A DNA stretch of 64,000 bases from Tsuneonella amylolytica (GTDB lineage Bacteria; Pseudomonadota; Alphaproteobacteria; Sphingomonadales; Sphingomonadaceae). The stretch is from positions 1,922,001 to 1,986,000 of the forward strand of contig NZ_CP032570.1 of the NCBI RefSeq assembly GCF_003626915.1. Reading direction: 5' to 3'. This document shows positions 8,651-16,831 of this stretch, piece after piece. The notes below the pieces were generated by a model that ran no database searches, was not told where the DNA came from, and saw only the letters and a list, made by a program, of their open reading frames with translations. Position numbers and translations under genes: made by a program. Position 1 is the first letter of the stretch, and the number at the start of each line of letters is the position of its first letter.

Positions 8651-9050
8651 TGGCGGGCACAACCTCGCCGTCTTCCCTCACGAAATCGGCGTCAAGAGTC
8701 CGGTCGAGGACCGACAGCACCTCTTCGGACGGGCGGCAGAGCCTTGCGCCCTTCGGCCCCACCACAATCGGGCGATTGATCAGGATCGGATGCTCCATCA
8801 TCGCGTCGATGAGTTGGTCGTCCGTGAGCGACGGCTCCCCAAGCCCAAGCTCCGCGTAAGGCGTGCCCTTTTCGCGGATGAGATCGCGTGGGCCGATGCC
8901 CATGTGCTGGATGAGCGAGGCCAGTTCTTCCCGGCTTGGCGGGCTCTCCAAATAGTGGATCACTTCGGGCTCGATCCCTGTTGCGCGGATCAGCGCCAAG
9001 GTGTTGCGCGACGTCCCACATGCCGGGTTGTGGTAGATGGTAACGCTCAT
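8643..9050 (-). CDS. arsC: Arsenate reductase ArsC (glutaredoxin-coupled type)
   Basis: A 135-residue thioredoxin-fold arsenate reductase of the R773/glutaredoxin-dependent family. The catalytic Cys is C11 in HNPACGTSRNT. Further family marks are HYLESPPSREEL, the IREKG motif, and HPILINRPIVVGPKGARLCRP with the conserved Arg residues that bind the arsenate. It converts As(V) to As(III) for export by the ACR3 pump. The start is the ATG at 9050, overlapping the arsI stop as ATGA. The open frame upstream lies inside arsI. Confidence 0.95.
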   Translation of the reverse strand: MSVTIYHNPACGTSRNTLALIRATGIEPEVIHYLESPPSREELASLIQHMGIGPRDLIREKGTPYAELGLGEPSLTDDQLIDAMMEHPILINRPIVVGPKGARLCRPSEEVLSVLDRTLDADFVREDGEVVPANG

Positions 9051-9517
9051 CCGCAGCAGCTCGCTGATTGTGCGGGCACGGCCGGGGCGCAGCATGCGCC
9101 GTCGGCGGCATTGGTGGAAAGAGCCGCCAGCGCGGGGCTATCGCCGTAGACTGTGGCGTCGCCATTGGTGAGAAAAGCTTCCCAGACGATGCCGTCCGGA
9201 TCGGCAATCCAGCTCTTTTCCGACTTGGCGTAGCAACAGGTGGTCGCGCCTTCCTCCAAGACAGGACGATCGGCTGCCTTGAGCCGATCGTAAACCTCGG
9301 TCAATTCCTCGCCGTCTTCGACCTGGATACCGAGATGCTCGATGCCTTTGGCAGCGTGGTTGCCCGAGGAGATCGCGAAATTGACGCGGGGGTCTTCCAG
9401 CATCCACTTGGCATAATCATCTTTCGTCACGGTCGGCTCCGCTCCAAACAGGGTTGAGTAGAACCCGATGGACGTGCTCAGATCGGCGACGCCGACGTGG
9501 ACATGCAGACGCTTCAT
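9047..9517 (-). CDS. arsI: ArsI-like C-As lyase (VOC/glyoxalase family)
   Basis: A 156-residue vicinal-oxygen-chelate protein. It matches ArsI/CadI-type proteins: MKRLHVHVGVADL at the start, GIEHLGIQVED, and the vicinal Cys pair C94-C95 in ATTCCYAKSEKSW, which in ArsI binds trivalent organoarsenicals, with ADPDGIVWEAF after it supplying the Glu metal ligand. ArsI cleaves the C-As bond of methylarsenite using Fe(II) and O2. The C-terminal tail has extra Cys (GACCAP and SASCCG). The start is the ATG at 9517, overlapping arsR as ATGA. The operon context fits demethylation before efflux. Confidence 0.9.
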   Translation of the reverse strand: MKRLHVHVGVADLSTSIGFYSTLFGAEPTVTKDDYAKWMLEDPRVNFAISSGNHAAKGIEHLGIQVEDGEELTEVYDRLKAADRPVLEEGATTCCYAKSEKSWIADPDGIVWEAFLTNGDATVYGDSPALAALSTNAADGACCAPAVPAQSASCCG

Positions 9518-9870
9518 GCGGAAATCCTTTCCTGAGGCTGCGCGGCATCCTCGCCGCATTGTGCCGTCGGCGCGCAGGCCGCACCGCCGCAGCAATTCTC
9601 CATGAGGTAGCCGACCAGCGCGTTCATCGCCCCATAGTTGGCCGTGTAGATGAGCGAGCGTCCCTGCCGCCGCTGCTGGATCAACTCTGCGCGCGTGAGC
9701 TGCGCCAGATGGAACGATAGGGACGAGTTGGGCACACCGAGCATCTCGGCAATGGCGCCTGCGGGCATACCGTCATCGCCGGCCTGAACTAGCAAGCGAA
9801 ACAGTGCCAGGCGATGCTCCTGCGCAAGGGCGCCAAGCGCCTCGACGGCGGCGGTTGAACTCATTTCCAT
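9514..9870 (-). CDS. arsR: ArsR-family arsenic-responsive repressor
   Basis: A 118-residue winged-helix repressor: EALGALAQEHRLALFRLL, then MLGVPNSSLSFHLAQLTRAELI (recognition helix) and RQGRSLIYTANY (wing). The C-terminus holds NCCGGAACAPTAQC, Cys that could bind As(III); this is not the helix-3 CxC of plasmid R773 ArsR. I chose the ATG at 9870; an ATG at 9864 is also possible, while the open frame runs to a TTG at 9906 that would sit inside the operator. It is the first gene of the ars operon and should repress it through the palindrome at 9900-9921. Confidence 0.92.
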   Translation of the reverse strand: MEMSSTAAVEALGALAQEHRLALFRLLVQAGDDGMPAGAIAEMLGVPNSSLSFHLAQLTRAELIQQRRQGRSLIYTANYGAMNALVGYLMENCCGGAACAPTAQCGEDAAQPQERISA

Positions 9871-9899
9871 AAGAATCGAAATATCGCTAGTGATCTCGC

Positions 9900-9921
9900 T
9901 GGTCAAGATATATTTTGACCA
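9900..9921. promoter_or_regulatory. Candidate ArsR operator
   Basis: TGGTCAA at the left end and TTGACCA at the right end of this 22-bp AT-centred sequence form an almost perfect inverted repeat. It lies 30 bp upstream of the chosen arsR start, where a repressor would block the ars promoter. The centre is ATAT-rich, which suits a -10 element. Confidence 0.7.
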
Positions 9922-10357
9922 ATCTCGAAACGAGTGTGCGTTTGCTCACTTTTACGCCATGGGTCACGGTTGTCCGCTAAGAGTTGAAAGCGGCTATTAT
10001 CGATCGTCGGCAGAAGGGTCCAAAAGTGGTGCTGAGTCCCTAAAAAGGCATCGAACCAATACCTTACACGCCTTTTGCGGGCCTTTTGCGGACCTTTCTA
10101 AATGCCCACATCGCAGAAGCCTCTGTTACAGAAGCAGAAATTATCTCAAATTGGATGCCTCTTCTGGCACCATTTGTTCCGGCGGTAATGGCCGCCGGTG
10201 TTTCCAAAATCCGCAGAAAGCTGCCAAAAAAGAGCTCAGTCGAGCCATTGGCGTTCAGCTCGATTTGCTGAGAATTGGGGGCCTTTGGTGGCCTCAATCG
10301 GCAAAGGCCTCGACTTTCTAGGGGCGCAACAGCGCTGTGTTGGAGGTGAGGCCCCCA
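9922..10357. other. 436-bp intergenic region between the ars operon and integrase debris
   Basis: No recognisable gene. It is visibly richer in A and T than its neighbours. It holds two near-identical tracts CCTTTTGCGGRC in tandem around 10070-10100, and one copy of the direct repeat CCTCTTCTGG-CACCATTT (10158-10175). A 61-codon open frame at 10086-10271 (plus) has one hydrophobic stretch (WMPLLAPFVPAVMAAG) but no convincing start signal, so I do not call it. The segment probably includes the left junction of the mobile region. Confidence 0.5.
10158..10175 (+). repeat. Left copy of a direct repeat, possible attachment site
   Basis: CCTCTTCTGGCACCATTT recurs at 26941-26959 with one extra G. 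This copy lies 183 bp before the broken integrase; the other lies just after the last gene of the zinc island. The pair could be attL and attR of an integrated element, but the match is short and imperfect. Confidence 0.35.
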
Positions 10358-11203
10358 ATGGCACTGACTGACCTTTAAATTCGGCAGGCAATTCCGCGGG
10401 ATAAAGAGTGGAAGCTGACGGACGGAAATGGACTCGACCTGCTGATCCGACCGAGCGGCTCCAAACTCTGGCGATTCAAATACCGGGCCCAAGGCAAGGA
10501 GCAGAAGCTCAGCTTCGGCGCATATCCGCAAACCACCCTCAAGGAGGCACGCCTTCGGCGGGACGAGGCGCGGGTCGAGATAGGACGCGGCGGCGATCCG
10601 GCGAGGAAGAAGCGACAGGCGAAGATTGAGGCCATAATTCGTGCTGGGGACACGTTCGAGAAGGTGGCTCAAGAGTATCGCGCGAAGTGCGAGGCCGAAG
10701 GCTTCGCAACCGCCACGCTTTTGAAGGCCAACTGGTTCATCTCTCTGTTCAAGCGCGATATTGGCCATCGGCCGGTGGCGGAAATCGCACCGCATGAGAT
10801 GCTCGTCGCCTTGAAGAAGATCGAACGAGGCGGAAGGCGAGAGTCAGCTCGGCGAGCACGGTCGTTTGCCAGTCGCGTGTTCCGGTATGCTGCTGCGACA
10901 CTGCGCGCAGAACACGACCCCTGAGCACCGCTGAAGGGCGCTCTTACAGCTCCCGTGTTGCGGCATTACCCCGCTATCACCGATCCTGCTAAGTTTGGTG
11001 CACTGTTACGAAGCATCGAAGCGTACGAGGGCAACCATGTGCCCATGTACGCGCTCAGGATGGCGCCGCATGTGTTCGTCAGGCCTGGAGAGCTGCGCCA
11101 CGCCGAGTGGTCTGAATTCGATTTCGAGAAAGCAGTTTGGCGGATACCTGCTGGGAAAATGAAATCCCGCAGAGATCACTCGGTCCCCTTGTCGCGCAAG
11201 GCC
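10358..11203 (+). pseudogene. P4-type integrase remnant with two in-frame stops and lost C-terminus
   Basis: One reading frame gives a recognisable DUF4102/P4-type tyrosine integrase: MALTDL-stop-IRQAIPRDKEWKLTDGNGL (arm-binding domain), LWRFKYRAQGKEQKLSFGAYP, a core-binding domain (FEKVAQEYRAKCEAEGF), then the start of the catalytic domain (ITDPAKFGALLRSI, VRPGELRHAEW with the first catalytic Arg, VPLSRKA). A TAA at 10376 and a TGA at 10922 interrupt it, and homology ends at about 11203, before the catalytic His-x-x-Arg and Tyr. It cannot make an active recombinase. The sequence runs straight into a second, different integrase in another frame. Confidence 0.85.
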
Positions 11204-11207
11204 GGCG

Positions 11208-12101
11208 ATGCTGAAGGGGTGGGCCGACCTGCAGGGAAAGGCTGGCTACGTGGCCGATCGCCCGGCCTACCGTCGCGCAATTGCGCACGATCAAGTGAAC
11301 TATCTTAATCCGAGCAACGAGGAGATCGCCCTCGCTCACGAGTATCGCCGCAAGCCCTCGGCGACGTTGTCGCAGGCGCAACTGGTTATCCGGTCGATGC
11401 CGCACTCTACCGACATCGAATTAAGTGACCGTGCGATCCTCGCCTGCGCATTCCTGACTGGTGCTCGTGTGTCCGCGCTACGCACCCTCAAACTCAAGCA
11501 TGTTCTGGCCGACGGAACGGGCATTCTGCAGGACGCGAACGAAGTAGAGGTGAAGTTCGCGAAGAGCCAAGTCACCAGGTTCTTCCCAGTGGGTGAAGAC
11601 ATCCGGCGGGCCTTTTCGGAATACGTCGAGCCCCTGCAGTCGAAGCTCGACTGGAAGCCCAATGACCCGCTTTTCCCTTCGACCGAGCAGCGGGCTGGTG
11701 AAGAGGGCGTTTTTCGGGTTGTCGGCTTGAGCCGCTGCCATTGGAACACACCAGACCCTATCCGCACGCGCTTCAGGCGGGCCTTTGAAGCTGCCGGGGT
11801 GCAGTATCTCCCGCCCCATCGAGCGCGCAATTCTATCACTACGCTCGGACTGCAGACCTGCGAGTCCATCGAAGCGATGAAAGCCTGGTCGCAGAACAGT
11901 GGCCACGAGTCAGTGCTGACAACCTTGCGCTCTTACGAGGAGGTGTCACCGGAACGCCAAGCAGAAATCCCCAGTGAAATGGCGCGGCCGAAGCCGGAGC
12001 AAGATAACGTCACCGCATTGGCGAAGCTGATGCTCGACAATCCGAAGATCGCCGAACTCTTCGCCCGCATTTCGTCACCGGAGGACAAAGGCCGTGAATG
12101 A
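11208..12101 (+). CDS. Tyrosine recombinase, 5'-truncated, joined to the P4 integrase remnant
   Basis: A 297-residue site-specific recombinase of a phage-integrase type different from its neighbour. All catalytic residues appear present: Arg in LTGARVSALRTLKLKHV, HRAR in PPHRARNSI, His in SGHES, and the nucleophile Tyr in TTLRSYEEVS. The start looks truncated: the first residues (MLKGWADLQGKAGY) come in at the junction with the P4 remnant, and the usual N-terminal core-binding domain is largely missing. It may still be expressed, but DNA recognition is doubtful. The stop overlaps the start of the next gene as ATGA. Confidence 0.8.
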   Translation: MLKGWADLQGKAGYVADRPAYRRAIAHDQVNYLNPSNEEIALAHEYRRKPSATLSQAQLVIRSMPHSTDIELSDRAILACAFLTGARVSALRTLKLKHVLADGTGILQDANEVEVKFAKSQVTRFFPVGEDIRRAFSEYVEPLQSKLDWKPNDPLFPSTEQRAGEEGVFRVVGLSRCHWNTPDPIRTRFRRAFEAAGVQYLPPHRARNSITTLGLQTCESIEAMKAWSQNSGHESVLTTLRSYEEVSPERQAEIPSEMARPKPEQDNVTALAKLMLDNPKIAELFARISSPEDKGRE

Positions 12102-12612
12102 CTATCGAATGCCCCTTTTCTCTCGTTACGATATGTCAGTCATCTTTGACCACCGGGTGGCCTGGATCCAAAAGCGACTGCGCGAAGGCTGGGGCGATTA
12201 TTGCGGCTTAACCGATGCAGAGGTCGTTTCGAGATTCTGCGAGTTTGAGACGATTTCCGCCCTCCAGCTTGATCGAGAGGATTTCAATCTCGAGCGGGTT
12301 GGGAAGGGTCGTTACGAACTCGAAGTCTCTTTTTGTGGAGACGACGAACTTTGGCAGCTTTATCCGGTCGCCGCATTATCTCGGTTCGACGGAGAAGTCT
12401 TCCGCCTGAAATTGATCCTTCAGGCACTCACTGATTCTCGCGAGAAAGCGCAGTGTATCTTCAATGCGGACTTGGAGGGCATCGAAGTGGTTCTCGATCA
12501 GCAGCAGAAGAGAATCGAAGTTTTCGAGAATGCGTTGCCAGGTATCTTGACGGGCGAGGTGGCTAAGCTTCGCTACTATCATTCCGGTTCGCGGAGCTAC
12601 CTCATGCACTGA
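12094..12612 (+). CDS. Unknown protein coupled to the recombinase
   Basis: A 172-residue soluble, acidic protein. The ATG at 12094 overlaps the recombinase stop, so the two are made together. No signal peptide, membrane helix or metal motif is seen. The middle is rich in aromatic and acidic residues (FCGDDELWQLYPVAALSRFDG) and the second half is helical (IEVVLDQQQKRIEVFENALPG). I recognise no family. Coupling suggests a helper of the recombinase or a cargo gene of the element. Confidence 0.65.
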   Translation: MNDYRMPLFSRYDMSVIFDHRVAWIQKRLREGWGDYCGLTDAEVVSRFCEFETISALQLDREDFNLERVGKGRYELEVSFCGDDELWQLYPVAALSRFDGEVFRLKLILQALTDSREKAQCIFNADLEGIEVVLDQQQKRIEVFENALPGILTGEVAKLRYYHSGSRSYLMH

Positions 12613-12860
12613 TGAGCAGCGCGCCTGGGGGCCAGCTGAGGGCCCCTCTAGAGCCTGTGTGCGATTGAGGGGCTGTAATTTAGACGTTCTCACTTGCAAA
12701 TGGAGTCCTTCAACAGGACTCGATCGATGTCCGCAACTGGGCCGATAACGGTCTGTCCGGTTTGAGTGCTCAGGCAAAACGAAGCGACGTTGTCGATTTC
12801 AGCTGATTAGGATCAGGACGGCAACAGTCCGATTGGAGCGTCACTAAACTTTCGGCCGCT

Positions 12861-13577
12861 TCAGCCGCTTGCAGGCCTAAGGATAATTAGCTCGTCAGCT
12901 ATTTGTCCGATTAACCCCGCAGTGGCCGCTTCCTCGAGAACTTCATCGGCGGAAATCGCCCAGCAATCGTAAGTCGTTTCGTGGCAAGCCATCTCACGTC
13001 CGTCCATGCTGGCCCGATAGGTCATGTGCCACCGCTGACGGTCGGGGCCGATCTTGCGGGCTGAAGCAGCACCGCGATACGTCATGCGCCCAACCCCGAC
13101 CTCGCCTATGGCGGCTTCAGGCAAGTCTTGCGCGTGCGGGCATTGCACCTCGGCGACGATGCGTCCGCCCGGAGCCAGCCGGCCGGCCAGCAGCGGCCAG
13201 AGATGAGCTCGGTCTGCAGGACTGAAGTGAACCAGCGACGCACTGAGCACCGCCCCTGCGATCCGTTCAGGCAACGGCGTTTCCGCAATCCCGCATGGCA
13301 GAATGGTAACCCGCGTCCGCAGGTCGAGGTCACTCCAGACACGGGTCATAAGGGCCGGCCGCATCGCCGGGTCCGGCTCCACCGCCCAAATCTCCACCTC
13401 CGGTAGCGCCGCCGCGATCAGCGCGGTTGTCAGCCCCGTGCCGGCGCCAATATCGATGAACGGTCCTCCGGTTTCATCCAGCCCTGCTAACGCTGCCGCT
13501 ATACGGCGATCCGTTTCTGCGTGGGTCAAGCTGGCCAGCGGGTCATAGTACTGCGCGGTAACCGCGTAGCCGCCCAT
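12861..13577 (-). CDS. Class I SAM-dependent methyltransferase
   Basis: A 238-residue methyltransferase with the Rossmann motif FIDIGAGTGLTT (about 40-51), an acidic end of strand 2 (VEIWAVEPDPAM), and motif III-like GRLAPGGRIVAEVQCP. It resembles small-molecule methyltransferases; the substrate is unknown. The start ATG at 13577 shares its A with the stop of the receptor gene (TGATG), so it is coupled to that receptor. In a metal-uptake setting it could modify a metallophore, but this is inference. Confidence 0.85.
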   Translation of the reverse strand: MGGYAVTAQYYDPLASLTHAETDRRIAAALAGLDETGGPFIDIGAGTGLTTALIAAALPEVEIWAVEPDPAMRPALMTRVWSDLDLRTRVTILPCGIAETPLPERIAGAVLSASLVHFSPADRAHLWPLLAGRLAPGGRIVAEVQCPHAQDLPEAAIGEVGVGRMTYRGAASARKIGPDRQRWHMTYRASMDGREMACHETTYDCWAISADEVLEEAATAGLIGQIADELIILRPASG

Positions 13578-15720
13578 CAGAAGCGCGTCGCCAAGCCGAG
13601 ACCGGCAACGCGCCCACGCGCTACTGCTTCGCCTTGCACTCCGGGTCCGTACAACACGCCATTGAGCACTTGGGGCGCGTGGAACAGGTTGCGGGCGAAC
13701 GCATAGGCCTCGACCTTGCCGAAGTGTAAGCCTGCGCGCACGTCGACATTGTGATAGCTCGGGAGATCGAAGCTATTGGCGATGTCCGCGGCGCGCTTGC
13801 CGGCGAATTGGTGGCTTAGCGACAGGATCGGCTGGGCACCCAGCACCGCGATATCACCGCCGCGCCAGTCGAGCGCCAGCGTGCTGGAGAATCCGGCAAC
13901 GTTGGGAATCCGGTTTCCCGGCACCGCGCCCGAGAGCGCGTCGGCCTCCCTGACCCGGCCGTGCGTCCACGCCAGGCCGCCCGCCACGCTGAACCCTGCG
14001 CCGAGCACCACGTCACCTTGCGCCTCGATCCCGTAGCTGCGCGTATCGATGTTGACGGGGCGGAACTGGAAGCTGGTGAAGTCGAGCGCAAACAGCTGCT
14101 CGTCCTCGACGTCGTTGTAGAAGCCGCTCAGGTCGAACCGGGCTCGGCCACCAAAGGCGCTTGTCTTGATACCCGCTTCATAGGTCCACGAGGTGGATTT
14201 GCGATAACTCTGGCTGGGCAGGCCAACGGCGGCATCCTGCCAGAAGCGCGGGAAGCCGCCACTCTTGGCGCCCCGACCGATAGTCGCATAGAGGTTCACA
14301 TCGTCGTTGACAGTATAGGTCAACGCGGCCCGGCCGGTCCACAGGTTGAAGTCGCGCTGCTGACGCTCGCTGAATGCGGCCACCGTTCCGGGGAAGCCGT
14401 TGCCCGTGTAGGCGGCACGCAAAGTCTTCTCATCGCGCGTGTAGCGGCCGCCCAGGGTCAGCTTCAATCGCGTGGTGATCGGGGCGGTGACCTCGCCAAA
14501 GACGGCATAGCTGTCGATGGTCTGGCGATCCCGTCGCCGCCCGTTGAGATAAGGCGAGAAGCTGGAGATGTTTTTCAAGTCGACGTTGAAGTCCGAACGG
14601 AAGTAAGTGCCGCCGAGCGTCCAGGCGACGGGCGCGCCGGCGGCGTTGGCCACGCGGACCTCTTGGAAGAACCGGTCCTCATCCTCCAGCCAGTCCGAAC
14701 GCTCGTTCTGCGGCAGGAACACGCTGGATGGCGCCCCGAACAACGGACCGTAGAGCAGCCCGTCGGTATCGTCGGTGACCTGATCGTTGTGAAAACCGTT
14801 CAACGCCGTGATCGTCGTCAGCTCCACTGTGCCGAGCGGGATCTCCGACTTGAGGCTGACGCCCCAATAGGTGCGCTTCACCCGCAGTTCCGGAGCGAGC
14901 TCCACCTGATCGCGGGCCTGTCCGCCCAGAACATAGTAGAACGGGTCGCTGAGCTGGCGGTCGGCGCTGCCCGTCAGGGTGAAGCGTGCCCCGCCGTCTC
15001 CCGCCGGCGTGAAAACGAGCGTTCCGCGGCCCGAATAGCTGTCGCGATCGCCCAGCTTGCCGCCGCCCGAGCGATGTTGGGGATGAACCCGTCAATCGTG
15101 GACGCGCGTGCCGTGATCCCCGCCGCTAGCCGGTCCGCAACGAGGGGGCCGGATATGGCGGCTTGGACGAGCCCGTATTCATCTTCTCCGCCCTCGATCC
15201 GCGCGCTGCCCTCCACTTCGTCGCCGGGCTGGCGGGTGATGATGTTGATTGCGCCTCCCTGACTGTTGCGCCCGAACAGCGTGCCTTGCGGTCCGCGAAG
15301 CACTTCGATCCGCTGAAGATCGAGATAGGCGAACTCGGAGGCATAGACCGGCTGCGGCACGCCATCGACATAGGTGACCACCGACCCGTCGTCCGGGCTG
15401 GCCGCCTGACTGAGCGGACCGATACCGCGCAGCTGGAAATAGGCGAAGCGGCCGTCGTCGAAGCTGGTGAGCGACAGCCCCGGCACCTGGCGGAAAAAGC
15501 TTTGCGTGTCGTCGATCCGCCGGGTGGCCAGCGTGTCGGCATCGAGCACGGTGACCGCGAACGGAACCTCGCGCACGGGCTCCTCGCGAAGCCGCGCGGT
15601 GACGATGATATCGCCGGCGATGTTATCGGCAGCATCAGCCGGAGTTGCGGTCTGCGCCAACGCGGGGGCCCCCGCGGCGCACACAATGATGGACGTTGTG
15701 AGCAAAAAAACGTGACGCAT
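13577..15720 (-). pseudogene. TonB-dependent receptor with a frameshift near 15065
   Basis: Two frames make up one receptor of about 714 residues. The first part (15720 to about 15065) has a signal peptide, a TonB-box-like region (DIIVTARL) and a complete plug domain (VTYVDGVPQP, LRGPQGTLFGRNSQGGAINIIT). The second part (about 15065 to 13577) is the barrel, ending AGLGLATRF with a terminal Phe. At the join the run reading CGGGCGGCGGCAAG shifts frame: reading on in the second frame gives the expected [19 protein letters not shown] single missing or extra G/C would explain it. It may be a real mutation or a sequencing error in a GC run. The product, if intact, would be an outer-membrane uptake receptor. 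Confidence 0.88.
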
Positions 15721-15794
15721 AAGTCCCCGACCGGATAGATATCCCTGCCGCTCTAAACCTGCGCGGATTCAACCATGTGGGGTGTGCGGGAGTA

Positions 15795-16826
15795 TCAACC
15801 GTGCCGTGCGGGAGTTTTCGCGAGCGTCGCCTTCGTCATGGCGCTTGGCAGCACACCGAAGTGCCGGCGGAACGCATCACTGAAGCAGCGGGGGCATTCA
15901 TAGCCTGCCTGGAACGCCGCCTGCGCCACCGACAGCCCGTCGTGCAGATCCCCAGCCGCCCGTTCCATGCGGCGTTGGCGGACATACCCGAACACGGTCG
16001 TACCGAATGCCGCCTTGAAGCCCCGCTTCAGTTTGAAATCGTTCATGCCCGCGATTGCAGCGAGCTGCACAATCCCGGGTGGATCCTGCAGGTGAGCATC
16101 CAGATAGTCTCGGGCCCTCGTCAGGGCGCGTTCAAGCGCGGCCTCTGAACCAAACTGCTGGCCTCCCGCGTCCTCCACTTGTGCTGCCAGCAAACCCAGG
16201 GCGCACGATTCGAGGAACAGCGTTCGACCGGCACCGGCGTAGGGTGCGGCAAACATTGCTTCGATCATCGCCACTCCGGCTTGATTGAGCGGCGCCAGTC
16301 GCGTTGTCGCGATGGTCTCGCTGGCTTGATCGACGATCGCCATGAGACTGCTTCCGCCCAAGCCATGCCGATCCAGCAGTTCCCCCGCCGTCTCTGGTGC
16401 GAAACGTATAGCGACGGTGCGGAAACCATGCTCCGGCAGAACGAACGACGATGAGGAGGTGCGCGGCGCGGTACCAGCGCGCACTTCCAGGGGCCGGGTT
16501 TCGAACCGCCGGCCCTCCATGTCGAACCGGCTCCCACCCTTCAGGTGGAAGTCAATCGCGAACACGTCTTCGGGTTCGACATAGTGAAAGGTGCATTGGT
16601 CTGAGGAGCGGATATCGCTCAGAACCAAGGTCATCCCGTCGCGGAGCTCAATGGTCTCGATCGTATCGATCGGACCAGGCCGCGCTTGTGGCCAGAGAGC
16701 TGGCTGGTTCCTGCTTGTATTGCCGGCTCTTTCGGGTGCCCCCTGGGTGGCAGACCGAAGATCGGGCTGCGAGGCAAGCTCATGCCTTGACCTACGCGCA
16801 GAAGGAGGCCGCAGATTGCAGCTCAT
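15795..16826 (-). CDS. AraC-family transcriptional regulator
   Basis: A 343-residue regulator. The C-terminal 100 residues hold the double helix-turn-helix: IVQLAAIAGMNDFKLKRGFKAAFG and AFQAGYECPRCFSDAFRRHFG. The N-terminal part (HYVEPEDVFAIDFHLKGGSRF) resembles the ligand domain of PchR-like siderophore regulators. A GTG at 16835 would overlap the permease stop as GTGA and add three residues; I give the ATG at 16826. It lies between the ABC genes and the frameshifted receptor and probably activates one or both when the cognate metallophore is present. Confidence 0.88.
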   Translation of the reverse strand: MSCNLRPPSARRSRHELASQPDLRSATQGAPERAGNTSRNQPALWPQARPGPIDTIETIELRDGMTLVLSDIRSSDQCTFHYVEPEDVFAIDFHLKGGSRFDMEGRRFETRPLEVRAGTAPRTSSSSFVLPEHGFRTVAIRFAPETAGELLDRHGLGGSSLMAIVDQASETIATTRLAPLNQAGVAMIEAMFAAPYAGAGRTLFLESCALGLLAAQVEDAGGQQFGSEAALERALTRARDYLDAHLQDPPGIVQLAAIAGMNDFKLKRGFKAAFGTTVFGYVRQRRMERAAGDLHDGLSVAQAAFQAGYECPRCFSDAFRRHFGVLPSAMTKATLAKTPARHG

Positions 16827-16831
16827 CGCGT

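Noticed and set aside
10086-10271. 61-codon plus-strand frame with a hydrophobic stretch
   Set aside because: No Shine-Dalgarno, unclear start and no family. Left as part of the intergenic description.
12613-12860. Possible insertion-sequence remnant after the recombinase operon
   Set aside because: The sequence looks like non-coding debris, but I could not recognise a transposase fragment or terminal repeats.
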